DNA of 64,000 nt from DASVFB01 sp963815965 (GTDB lineage: Bacteria > Actinomycetota > Thermoleophilia > Gaiellales > Gaiellaceae). The DNA is taken from NCBI GenBank assembly GCA_963815965.1, contig CAWFIT010000001.1, forward strand, positions 1,054,001 to 1,118,000. Direction: 5' to 3'. Positions 15,398 to 22,852 of this stretch are shown piece after piece; positions within the stretch are counted from its first letter, which is position 1, and each line of letters opens with the position of its first letter. Below the pieces are notes generated by a model. It ran no database searches, was not told the DNA's origin, and was given only the letters and a program-made list of their open reading frames with translations. Both the position numbers and the translations under genes were made by a program.

Positions 15398-16605
15398 TCG
15401 ACGATCACGTCCACAAGCGTTGCCGCGGCCTCCGCGCGCTCGAACGCCTCGAGGTTCGTCTCCGCAACGGCGATGACGTAGCCGCGGCGATCGCCGTCGA
15501 GCCGCACTGGACGAATCGTCTCGCCGGGCTGCAGGTACAGCTCCGCCTGGACAACGCCTGGGAAGGCGAGCACCTTCTCCAGAGAGCCGACGCTGAGAAC
15601 GCGCCCCGTCGGCAGCGGGCCCGGCGATGCGGTGAGGAACTTGATCGCAAGCGGCTGCGAGAACTGCGGCTTCACGAGCTCGTCGGGGACGTCGACGCCG
15701 AGCGCCTGCCGCAGCGCGACTTCCACGAGATCGACGCCGACCGCGTGGCGCGCCAGGTCGGCCATCTGACCTCCGGGGATCCGCGCCGCGACCTCGACGA
15801 CCCGGCACTCACCGTCGGGCGACACGATCACCTGCGGGAAGGCGATCCCGTTGCGCAGGCCGAGCGCGTGAATGGCGGTGACGACAGTTTCCTCGGCGCG
15901 TTCGAGCGGATCGCCGAACAGCGTCGACGGGTAGAGGTGCGCCCAGCCGACGCCGAAGCCGATTCCCGGCGGGCGCAGCCGGTCTGACAGCGTCAGCAGC
16001 TCGACCTCTCCGTCGCGTGCGACCGCGAGACCGTTCAGCTCGAGCCCGTCGTGGAACGACTCGACAATCGCCTCGCCGCTGCTGGACTCCGCCAGCGCGG
16101 CGTGGAGGTGCGCGTCGAGATCGTCCGGCGAATCGAGCCTGAAGACGCCGCGCTGCCCGCCCGAGTCGGCGGGCTTGAGCACCGCGGGCAGTCCGGTTGC
16201 CGCCAGTGCAGCGTGCTGCTCGCTCAGCCTGCGCAGAGCGGCGAAGGCCGGCTGCGGCACTCCCCGGTCTGCGAACAGCCGCCGCATTGCAATCTTGTGC
16301 GTCATCAGGTGAGCGGTCTCCGTGCCAATCCCCGGCAGGCCGAGCGCCTCGGCCACAGCGGCAACGACCGGGACCGCGCGGTCCGCGGACACGGTCAGCA
16401 CGCCGTCGACTTCGTGCCGGCGAGCGGCGTCGGTGACGGCCTCTACGTCGGTGAAGTCGACGACGTCCCCCTCGTCGGCCGCCGCGAGGCCGGGTGCGTC
16501 CGCATTGCGGTCGACGGCGACGACCCGCAGGCCGAGCTCGCGCGCGCGCTCGATCGCACGCCGCTGGTGCCGTCCCGCACCGACCATGAGGACCGTTCCC
16601 TCCAC
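15394..16605 (-). CDS. ATP-grasp carboxylate-amine ligase
   Basis: 403 residues. N-terminal nucleotide-binding-like domain starts TVLMVGAGRHQRRAIERA and has VVAVDRNADAPG, a PurK/PurT-like beginning. The ATP-grasp core contains AVLKPADSGGQRGVFRL, EAIVESFHDGLELNGLAV and the metal-site region CRVVEVAARIPGGQMADLA. Paralogous to the ligase at 23802-25043, which has the same order of motifs. GTG start preferred because TAGCAT lies nine bases upstream; an ATG at 16587 is the alternative. First gene of the eight-gene minus-strand operon. It probably forms an amide between a carboxylate and an amine, possibly on an amino sugar. Confidence 0.82.
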   Translation of the reverse strand: MEGTVLMVGAGRHQRRAIERARELGLRVVAVDRNADAPGLAAADEGDVVDFTDVEAVTDAARRHEVDGVLTVSADRAVPVVAAVAEALGLPGIGTETAHLMTHKIAMRRLFADRGVPQPAFAALRRLSEQHAALAATGLPAVLKPADSGGQRGVFRLDSPDDLDAHLHAALAESSSGEAIVESFHDGLELNGLAVARDGEVELLTLSDRLRPPGIGFGVGWAHLYPSTLFGDPLERAEETVVTAIHALGLRNGIAFPQVIVSPDGECRVVEVAARIPGGQMADLARHAVGVDLVEVALRQALGVDVPDELVKPQFSQPLAIKFLTASPGPLPTGRVLSVGSLEKVLAFPGVVQAELYLQPGETIRPVRLDGDRRGYVIAVAETNLEAFERAEAAATLVDVIVE

Positions 16606-16614
16606 TCCGCGGCG

Positions 16615-16641
16615 ATGCTATCCGCGTTGAATGGCTAGGCT
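16615..16641. promoter_or_regulatory. Divergent leaderless promoter pair
   Basis: On the minus strand TAGCAT (16615-16620) is nine bases before the GTG at 16605. On the plus strand TAGGCT (16636-16641) is six bases before the ATG at 16648. The whole intergenic gap is 42 bases, so both 5' UTRs would be close to zero. Confidence 0.55.
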
Positions 16642-16647
16642 CGCCCG

Positions 16648-17619
16648 ATGGCTCTGAGCGGAAAGCGAATCTTCATCACCGGCGGCGCGGGATTCATCGG
16701 GACGACCCTCGCGCGCAGGCTGGTCGACGGCAACGAGATCGTCGCGCTCGACAATCTGCACAGGGACGCGTTGTCGGGTACGCCGCTCGCGGAGCATCCG
16801 AACTACCACTTCCAGCAGGCCGACGTCCTCGATCTCGACGCGATGACGGAGCTTTCCCGCGGTGCGACCCACTTCGTCCACTGCGCCGCGATCGCCGGCG
16901 TCGACACGGTGCGCGAAAGCCCGGTGCGAACGATGCGCGTCAATGTCGTCGGCACCTACAACGCTCTCGAGGCTGCGCTCGCGACAAAGGGGTCGCTCGA
17001 GCGCTTCGTCGACTTCTCGACGAGCGAGGTTTTCGGCACGCATGCGTTCAACGTCAGCGAAGGCCAGGTCTCGACGATCGGCAGCGTCGGTGAGGCTCGC
17101 TGGACGTACGCCGTCTCGAAGCTTGCCGGCGAGCACATGGCGCACGCGTACCACGAAGAGCTCGGCCTGCCGACCGTGACCGTGCATCCGTTCAACGTCT
17201 ACGGGCCCGGGCAGATCGGCGGAGGCGCGATTCGCGCGTTCATCGAGGCCGCGCTCGCGGGGCGCGACCTCGTCATTCACGGCGATGGCTCGCAGATCCG
17301 CGCGTGGTGCTACGTCGACGACATGGTCGAAGCCACGCTCCTGTGCCTCGAACGTCCCGAGGCCGTCGGCCAGGCGTTCAACGTCGGCAACGCGCGATCG
17401 ACCGTCACGATCCTCGATCTCGCGCAGCGCATCAAGCGGCTCACAGGTTGTCCGGGCGAGCTCGTCTTCCAGGCTCTGCACTACGCCGATGTCGAGTTGC
17501 GCATCCCGAACGTTCAGAAGGCCCGCGAGGTCCTTCAGTTCGAGGCGGGGGTCGACCTCGACGACGGCCTCGCAAAGACGATCGCGTGGTACAGGGAACG
17601 GGCGCTCGAATCCGTCTAG
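16648..17619 (+). CDS. NAD-dependent nucleotide-sugar epimerase/dehydratase (extended SDR)
   Basis: 323 residues. N-terminal dinucleotide motif TGGAGFIGTTLARRL at residues 11-25. Catalytic Tyr154-x-x-x-Lys158 is in WTYAVSK, preceded by the DFSTSEVFGTH segment. HPFNVYGPGQ and YVDDMVEATLLCLERPEA follow as usual for UDP- or GDP-sugar enzymes. It modifies a nucleotide sugar (C4 epimerisation, or C4/C6 dehydration) in the cytoplasm. The aminotransferase gene overlaps its 3' end, so together they may make a keto- then amino-sugar nucleotide. Confidence 0.88.
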   Translation: MALSGKRIFITGGAGFIGTTLARRLVDGNEIVALDNLHRDALSGTPLAEHPNYHFQQADVLDLDAMTELSRGATHFVHCAAIAGVDTVRESPVRTMRVNVVGTYNALEAALATKGSLERFVDFSTSEVFGTHAFNVSEGQVSTIGSVGEARWTYAVSKLAGEHMAHAYHEELGLPTVTVHPFNVYGPGQIGGGAIRAFIEAALAGRDLVIHGDGSQIRAWCYVDDMVEATLLCLERPEAVGQAFNVGNARSTVTILDLAQRIKRLTGCPGELVFQALHYADVELRIPNVQKAREVLQFEAGVDLDDGLAKTIAWYRERALESV

Positions 17620-18650
17620 CCTGGCCCGACGTCGGCGCCGACGAGCTGGACGAAGTGGCGGGCGTGCTTGCGTCCGGTCAGCTGACGATGGGGCCGAAGG
17701 TCGGCGAGCTCGAGGCCGAGCTCGAGCGGGCGTGCGAGGTCGAGCACGCCGTCGCCGTCTCGTCGGGGACGGCTGCGCTGCATCTTGCCCTCCTTGCGTT
17801 GGGAATCGGACCCGGCGACGAGGTTGTGGTTCCCGCGTACACCTTCCCCGCAACCGCGAACGTCGTGGCGCTCGTCGGAGCGCGTCCCGTGCTCGTCGAC
17901 GTCGGCCCCGACACGATGAACCTCGATCCGGCGAAGGTTGAGGTCAGCCCGCGGACGAAGGCGATCCTCGCGGTGCACCTCTTCGGCCGCCCGGCGCGGC
18001 TGGAGCAACTGCCGGACGTGAGGGTGATCGAGGACGCCGCCGGAGCTCTCGGCGCCCGTCATGCCGGACGCGCATGTGGAGGTCTCGGCGAGCTCGGCTG
18101 CCTTTCCTTCCACCCTCGCAAGATCGTCACCACGGGGGAGGGCGGAGCCGTGACGACCAACGACGCCAAGCTTGCGGATTCCGTCCGCAGCCTGCGCCAT
18201 CACGGTTGGCACAGCGACGACATGCCTGCGCCGGGGTTCAACTATCGCCTGTCGGACATCCTCTGCGCGGTCGGGATTCCGCAGGTGCGGCGGCTCGCGG
18301 AGCTGCACGCTGCGCGTGCCTCGCTCGCGGCGGCGTACGAGGAACGCCTGCGAGACCTGCCGGTGCTGCTGCCGCGGGCCGACGACGGCGACGTCCACGG
18401 CTGGCAGGCCTACGTCGTGCAGGTCGACCGCCGGGACGACGTGCTTCAAGAGTTACGCGCGCAGGGGATCGAGGCTCAGATTGGCACGTACGCGCTCCAC
18501 CGGCTCGGCGCGTACCGCGAGCAGGGTCGCTTTCCCGGCGCCGACCGCGCCTTCGAGCGGGCGCTCGCGCTTCCCTTCCACTCGCGGCTCACCGACGATG
18601 ATCTCGACGAGGTGGCCGCAGCACTTGACAAGCTTGTGAGTAATCACTAA
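17586..18650 (+). CDS. DegT/DnrJ/EryC1-type sugar aminotransferase
   Basis: About 354 residues from the GTG at 17586, which overlaps the epimerase gene by 34 bases; no ATG is available and no clear Shine-Dalgarno sequence is seen, so the exact start is uncertain. PLP-binding Lys is about residue 179 in FHPRKIVTTGEGGAVTTND. Other family marks are VSSGTAALHLALLALGIGPG, DEVVVPAYTFPATAN and VIEDAAGALGARHAG. It transfers an amino group, usually from glutamate, to a keto-sugar nucleotide, the expected step after the epimerase/dehydratase upstream. Confidence 0.88.
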   Translation: MVQGTGARIRLAWPDVGADELDEVAGVLASGQLTMGPKVGELEAELERACEVEHAVAVSSGTAALHLALLALGIGPGDEVVVPAYTFPATANVVALVGARPVLVDVGPDTMNLDPAKVEVSPRTKAILAVHLFGRPARLEQLPDVRVIEDAAGALGARHAGRACGGLGELGCLSFHPRKIVTTGEGGAVTTNDAKLADSVRSLRHHGWHSDDMPAPGFNYRLSDILCAVGIPQVRRLAELHAARASLAAAYEERLRDLPVLLPRADDGDVHGWQAYVVQVDRRDDVLQELRAQGIEAQIGTYALHRLGAYREQGRFPGADRAFERALALPFHSRLTDDDLDEVAAALDKLVSNH

Positions 18651-18653
18651 CAT
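18625..18653 (+). promoter_or_regulatory. Consensus promoter with palindrome before the TetR gene
   Basis: TTGACA (18625-18630), a 17-base spacer and TAACAT (18648-18653), then seven bases to the ATG at 18661. The perfect palindrome ACAAGCTTGT (18628-18637) overlaps the -35 box, and GTGA-GTAA-TCAC follows in the spacer. This is a likely autoregulatory operator of the repressor. Confidence 0.7.
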
Positions 18654-18660
18654 CGCCGCG

Positions 18661-19212
18661 ATGGTCGTACAACCACAGCGGAAGAGCGCCGAGGAAAGGC
18701 GCGACGACATCCTCGGCGCAGCGCTGGAGGAATTCGCCGAGCGTGGGCTCCACGGCGCGTCGACCGAGGCGATCGCGAAGCGCGCAGGCATCTCGCAGCC
18801 CTACGTGTTCCGGCTCTTCGGCTCCAAAAAGGACCTGTTCAAGGCGTCGGCGGCACGCTGCCTTCGCGAGACGCTCGAGACGTTCCAGCGGGCGGCGGAG
18901 GGAAAGCGCGGCGAGGAGGCGCTCCATGCGATGGGCGTGGCCTACCAGGAGCTGCTCGTCGACCGCACGCGGCTCCGGGCGCAGATGCAGGCCTACGCAG
19001 CCTGTGACGACCCCGACATCCGCGAGGTCGTCCGCAACGGCTTCGGCGACATCGTGGCGTACGTGGAGCGCGTGTCCGGCCTCCCCGAAGAGGAGGTGAC
19101 GCGCTTCTTCGCCGTCGGGATGCTCATGAACGTCATGGCCTCGATGGACCTGTGGGAATCGCCCGAGAGGTGGTCGGAACGACTCCTCGCCGGCTGCAAG
19201 GAAAACACGTGA
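18661..19212 (+). CDS. TetR/AcrR-family transcriptional repressor
   Basis: 183 residues. N-terminal helix-turn-helix at about residues 33-60: TEAIAKRAGISQPYVFRLFG followed by SKKDLFKA. The C-terminal ligand domain is all-helical and divergent, as usual. It is 31 bases before an MFS drug-exporter gene on the same strand, the standard arrangement for a repressor controlling its own efflux pump. The promoter just upstream carries a palindrome across the -35 box. Confidence 0.9.
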   Translation: MVVQPQRKSAEERRDDILGAALEEFAERGLHGASTEAIAKRAGISQPYVFRLFGSKKDLFKASAARCLRETLETFQRAAEGKRGEEALHAMGVAYQELLVDRTRLRAQMQAYAACDDPDIREVVRNGFGDIVAYVERVSGLPEEEVTRFFAVGMLMNVMASMDLWESPERWSERLLAGCKENT

Positions 19213-19243
19213 AGAACGGCTTTTTTTCAAGAGGGGGTAAGTG

Positions 19244-20656
19244 ATGAGTCACAAAGCACGCACGTTCTGGGTATTCGCGATTACCTCGATCGGGATCTTC
19301 ATGGTGACCCTCGACAACCTTGTGGTCACGACGGCGATCCCGGTCATCCGCAAGGACCTGGGCGCGTCGATCGAGAACCTCGAGTGGACGGTCAACGCGT
19401 ACACGCTGACGTTCGCCGTGCTGCTGCTCACCGGTGCGGCGCTCGGTGACCGCTTCGGGCGTCGGCGGATGTTCGTCGTCGGCGTTGGCATCTTCACGCT
19501 CGCCTCGGCGGCTGCAGCACTTGCGCCCACTGCGGGTGCGTTGATCGCTGCGCGTGCGTTCCAGGGCGTGGGCGGCGCGATCGTCACACCGCTGACGCTG
19601 ACAATCCTCAGTGCAGGGGTACCCGTTGCGCGTCGCGGCGCCTTCGTCGGCGCGTGGAGCGGCATCGCCGGCCTCGCCGTCGCGTTCGGGCCGCTGTTCG
19701 GCGGCGCGGTCGTCGACGGGATCAACTGGCACTGGATCTTCTGGCTCAACGTTCCGGTGGGGCTTGTCCTGATCCCGCTGGCGCTGCTCAGGCTCGACGA
19801 GAGTTACGGGCCGAAGGCGAAGCTCGATCTCGGCGGCCTGGGTCTTGTCAGCGCCGGCCTCTTCGGAATCGTGTGGGGTCTCGTCCGCGGGAACGCCCAG
19901 GGGTGGTCGAGCCCCGAGATCGTCGGCGCGCTCGCCGTCGGCGCGATCCTCGTCGCGCTGTTCGTCCTGTGGGAGTCGCGCACCGAAGCGCCGATGCTGC
20001 CGATGCGCTTCTTCAAGGATCGCGTCTTTTCGCTGGCCAACCTCGCATCCTTGCTGATGTTCTTCGGGATGTTCGGCTCGATCTTCCTCCTCGCGCAGTT
20101 CTTCCAGACGGTGCAGGGCTACTCGCCGCTCGGCTCGGGCCTCCGCATCCTGCCGTGGACTTTGATGCCGATGTTCGTGGCGCCGATCGCCGGTGCGTTG
20201 TCGGATCGGATCGGCGGCGGGAGGCTGATGGGCACCGGTCTGGTGCTGCAGGCTGTTGGGCTCTCTTGGATCGCTGCGGTGACTTCGCCGACCGTGGCGT
20301 ATGCCGAACTCGTCGGCCCGTTCATCATCTCCGGCATCGGCATGGCGATGTTTTGGGCGCCTGTTGCGAACGTCGTCCTCGGCGCAGTCCGGCGTGAGGA
20401 GGAGGGCAAGGCGTCGGGAACGCAGAACTCGATCCGCGAGCTCGGGGGTGTGTTCGGTGTTGCCGTCCTCGCCTCAGTGTGGGCGCACTACGGGAGCTAC
20501 GCCAGCGGCCAGTCGTTCGTCGACGGGATGATCCCCGCGGTGTGGATCGGCGCGGGCGTCGTCGCGGTCGGCGCCGTGGCCTCGTTCCTGATCCCGAACC
20601 GCGCGCGGCGCCAGGAGGCGGAGCAGCTCGAGCCGGCCTTCGAAACCGCCGCGTAG
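19244..20656 (+). CDS. MFS multidrug efflux transporter (DHA2, 14-TM)
   Basis: 470 residues from the ATG at 19244, chosen over the GTG at 19241 because the GAGGGGG box at 19231-19237 is then six bases away. MFS motif A-like LGDRFGRRRMFV follows the second segment, and the motif C region is GPLFGGAVVDGINWHWIFWL. DNLVVTTAIPVI in the first segment is typical of the EmrB/QacA group. A proton-driven exporter of hydrophobic drugs in the cytoplasmic membrane. Likely repressed by the TetR protein encoded just upstream. It is flanked downstream by a palindromic terminator. Confidence 0.9.
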   Translation: MSHKARTFWVFAITSIGIFMVTLDNLVVTTAIPVIRKDLGASIENLEWTVNAYTLTFAVLLLTGAALGDRFGRRRMFVVGVGIFTLASAAAALAPTAGALIAARAFQGVGGAIVTPLTLTILSAGVPVARRGAFVGAWSGIAGLAVAFGPLFGGAVVDGINWHWIFWLNVPVGLVLIPLALLRLDESYGPKAKLDLGGLGLVSAGLFGIVWGLVRGNAQGWSSPEIVGALAVGAILVALFVLWESRTEAPMLPMRFFKDRVFSLANLASLLMFFGMFGSIFLLAQFFQTVQGYSPLGSGLRILPWTLMPMFVAPIAGALSDRIGGGRLMGTGLVLQAVGLSWIAAVTSPTVAYAELVGPFIISGIGMAMFWAPVANVVLGAVRREEEGKASGTQNSIRELGGVFGVAVLASVWAHYGSYASGQSFVDGMIPAVWIGAGVVAVGAVASFLIPNRARRQEAEQLEPAFETAA

Positions 20657-20677
20657 CCGCGGCAACGAGTCTGTTCC

Positions 20678-20710
20678 GGCCATGTCAGGGGTCTGACCCC
20701 TGACATGGCC
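20678..20710. terminator. 33-nt perfect palindrome between convergent genes
   Basis: Two perfect 16-base arms around a central T at 20694. The left arm reads GGCCATGTCAGGGGTC. It lies between the MFS gene stop (20656) and the stop of the convergent DUF402 gene (20712), so it can stop transcription from both sides. Same length as the 8794-8826 element and probably a dispersed palindromic repeat. Confidence 0.75.
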
Positions 20711-20711
20711 G

Positions 20712-21308
20712 TTATGGCCATTCGGGGGAGAAAGCGGGCGTCGGCCACTCGGGATCGGGCTTCCAGTCGGCCCAGGTCTCATCCCACCAGCGGCCGCCCG
20801 TGTCGAGCTCGTCTGCGATTCGTCCGCCTAGGCTGCGTATCTCGTCCACCTGTTCGGAAGTGAAGCGACCCTCGCGCACGCGCTCGGCAAGCAACTCGTC
20901 GTCCTTCCACTGTCGCGCGCCGTCGACGGGAAGCCAGATGTCGAGCTCGAGGTCCTGCGTGTCGTATCCGTGCGCCGTCCGCCTGAACGGCCACTGCAGG
21001 TTGACGTACCAGCCGCGGAACTCGCGCTGCGGCCCGTGCCAGAAGACCCAGATCGCATGTGCGTCGTCCGGGCGCTGAAGCATGAGCACGCCGTGCCCGT
21101 GCCAGCGTTCCTTGCCCGCCCAGGGATGCAACCCGTTCGCGCTCGGCCACGCTCCTTCGGGGAAGCGAAACGGCGCCCCCGTCGCGATGTACGTCGCGAG
21201 GAGGTCCGGCTCGTCGCGGACGACGATCGCCGGCACCTCCATCCACGAGCGGCCGTCGTTGAGCACCTCCCGCCTGAGGACGACCTCTCCCGTGCTCCAA
21301 CTTCGCAT
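20712..21308 (-). CDS. DUF402 family protein, copy 1
   Basis: About 198 residues from the ATG at 21308; an ATG at 21341 is a possible longer start that would overlap the neighbouring gene. Family features are a central WYVNLQWPFRRTAHG strand pair, DLELDIWLPVDG and the acidic KDDELLAERVREGRF run. Characterised DUF402 proteins are nucleoside di/triphosphatases or RNase-related metal-dependent enzymes. It lies 22 bases downstream of a paralogous DUF402 gene on the same strand. The substrate here is unknown. Confidence 0.72.
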   Translation of the reverse strand: MRSWSTGEVVLRREVLNDGRSWMEVPAIVVRDEPDLLATYIATGAPFRFPEGAWPSANGLHPWAGKERWHGHGVLMLQRPDDAHAIWVFWHGPQREFRGWYVNLQWPFRRTAHGYDTQDLELDIWLPVDGARQWKDDELLAERVREGRFTSEQVDEIRSLGGRIADELDTGGRWWDETWADWKPDPEWPTPAFSPEWP

Positions 21309-21330
21309 CGCCCGGGTGCTGGCCTCGCCC

Positions 21331-21906
21331 TCAGACCACATCCCAGCCCTCGGGGAGCGTGGGCACTTTCCAGGCGGGATCGGGAAGCCAGTCCTCCCAG
21401 CCGGTCGGCCACGGTGGATCCGCGAGGACCTTCGCGGCCTCCGCGCGCACGTCGTGTTCGTCGAGATAGCCCGTGCGCGCAGCTTCGGCGAGCTCGTCTT
21501 CGTCCTTCCAGCGCACGGCGCCGTCGAGCGCGACGACGAAGTCGAGTTTCTCGTCCACGAAGTCGATGCCGATCGGCGTGCGGCGCTGGTCGCGCTCGAA
21601 GTTGACGTACCAGTGGGAGAAGCGCCCGTCACGCCACTCGTGCCACAGCGACCAGCGGCTTCCCAGCCGCACGAGGCCGAGGCTCTGCCCGACGCTGAGC
21701 TCTCGCTTCAGGCCCCAGTCCGTATCGCCGGGGATGCGGAGCCTGCGTCCAGCGTCGTCGACCGGGATCTCGGCCGGCGTTCCGTCGGGATGCCAGAGGA
21801 CGAGCACGTCGCCGCGCTCGTCGACCAACCTGCACGCGATCGCACGCCAAACGCGCCCGCGCCACGTCTCGCGCCAAACGATGTTCACGGGGTCTCCAGG
21901 ACGCAT
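21331..21906 (-). CDS. DUF402 family protein, copy 2
   Basis: 191 residues from ATG 21906, eight bases after TACACT on the minus strand. Same layout as its neighbour: WYVNFERDQRRTPIG, IDFVDEKLDFVVALDG and KDEDELAEAARTGYLDE, followed by a Trp-Pro-rich tail (PPWPTGWEDWLPDPAW). The N terminus MRPGDPVNIVWRETWRGRVW is the usual DUF402 beta strand region. Tandem duplication with the downstream copy is likely, although sequence identity is only moderate. Expected to be a metal-dependent nucleotide phosphatase; the biological role is unclear. Confidence 0.75.
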   Translation of the reverse strand: MRPGDPVNIVWRETWRGRVWRAIACRLVDERGDVLVLWHPDGTPAEIPVDDAGRRLRIPGDTDWGLKRELSVGQSLGLVRLGSRWSLWHEWRDGRFSHWYVNFERDQRRTPIGIDFVDEKLDFVVALDGAVRWKDEDELAEAARTGYLDEHDVRAEAAKVLADPPWPTGWEDWLPDPAWKVPTLPEGWDVV

Positions 21907-21914
21907 CCGGCGCG

Positions 21915-21924
21915 AGTGTAGGGT
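21915..21924. promoter_or_regulatory. Overlapping divergent -10 elements
   Basis: Minus-strand TACACT (21915-21920) and plus-strand TAGGGT (21919-21924) share two bases. The first is eight bases before ATG 21906, the second ten bases before ATG 21935. RNA polymerase could not occupy both at once. Confidence 0.5.
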
Positions 21925-21934
21925 GCCGATGGAA

Positions 21935-22852
21935 ATGGACGGTAAGCCCGAGCTGTCGATCGTCGTGACGGTGCTCAACGAAGAACGGACGGTCGACGAG
22001 CTATACGAGCGGACCGTCGCGGCCGTGAACGGCCGCCCGTTCGAGCTCCTCTTCGTCGACGACGGCTCGACCGACCACACCTTCGAGGCGCTCCGCCGCC
22101 TGCACGAGCGCGACGCACGCGTGCACGCCGTCCGCTTCACGCGCAACTTCGGCCAGCACCCGGCGATGCACGCCGGCTTCACACGCGCGCGCGGCGACAT
22201 CCTCGTGACGATGGACGGCGACCTCCAGAACCAGCCCGAGGACATCCCGAAGCTCGTCGCCGCCGTCGAGGCGGGCGCCGACGTCGCGAGCGGCCGGCGC
22301 AATGCGCGGCGGGACTCGTGGGGGCGGACGCTGCCGTCGCGCATGATCAACGGGATGCTGCGCCGTTTCACAGGGGTGGCAATCAGCGATTTCGGCTGCG
22401 CCTTCAACGCCTACCGCCGCCGCGCGGTCGAGCCGATGCTCGGCTCGATCGGCCGGCAGAAGTTCACGAAGGCGCTCGTCCTCTCCGGCGGCGCGTCGGT
22501 CGTCGAGGTCGACGTCGCGCACGCGCCGCGGCAGGGGCCTTCGCGCTACTCCCCGCTGCGCCTCACCCGCCTCGCGCTCCACGTCCTCGCCGGCTTCTGG
22601 CCGCAGCCGATCCAGTGGATCGGGCTCCTGATGGGCGTCGTCTGCGCGCTCGCGGCAACCGGACTCGGCATCTACGGCGTGATTTTCTGGATCACCGAGT
22701 CGAACTTCCCCGGCCCGCTCTTCGGCGGCATGCTGATCGTGTTCGTGCTAGGCATCCAGGGATTCATCCTCGCCCTGGTCGGTGAGTACTTGGGCAGAAT
22801 CCAACGCCAGGTGGAGGGCAGCCCCTTGTACACGATCTCCGAAGAGCTTTGA
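21935..22852 (+). CDS. Polyprenyl-phosphate-type GT2 glycosyltransferase (DPM1/ArnC-like)
   Basis: 305 residues from ATG 21935, chosen over ATG 21929 because the -10 box leaves only four bases to the latter. GT2 fold: LSIVVTVLNEERTVDELYE, LLFVDDGSTDHT and LVTMDGDLQNQPEDIP (DxD motif). Two membrane segments lie at the C terminus (about residues 225-245 and 260-285). This is the architecture of enzymes that load a sugar onto undecaprenyl phosphate at the inner membrane face. First gene of a four-gene overlapping operon for a modified sugar. Confidence 0.85.
   Translation: MDGKPELSIVVTVLNEERTVDELYERTVAAVNGRPFELLFVDDGSTDHTFEALRRLHERDARVHAVRFTRNFGQHPAMHAGFTRARGDILVTMDGDLQNQPEDIPKLVAAVEAGADVASGRRNARRDSWGRTLPSRMINGMLRRFTGVAISDFGCAFNAYRRRAVEPMLGSIGRQKFTKALVLSGGASVVEVDVAHAPRQGPSRYSPLRLTRLALHVLAGFWPQPIQWIGLLMGVVCALAATGLGIYGVIFWITESNFPGPLFGGMLIVFVLGIQGFILALVGEYLGRIQRQVEGSPLYTISEEL

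Noticed and set aside
19221..19227. Run of seven T after the TetR gene as a terminator
   Set aside because: No stable stem directly precedes it, and the MFS gene is probably co-transcribed with the repressor gene.
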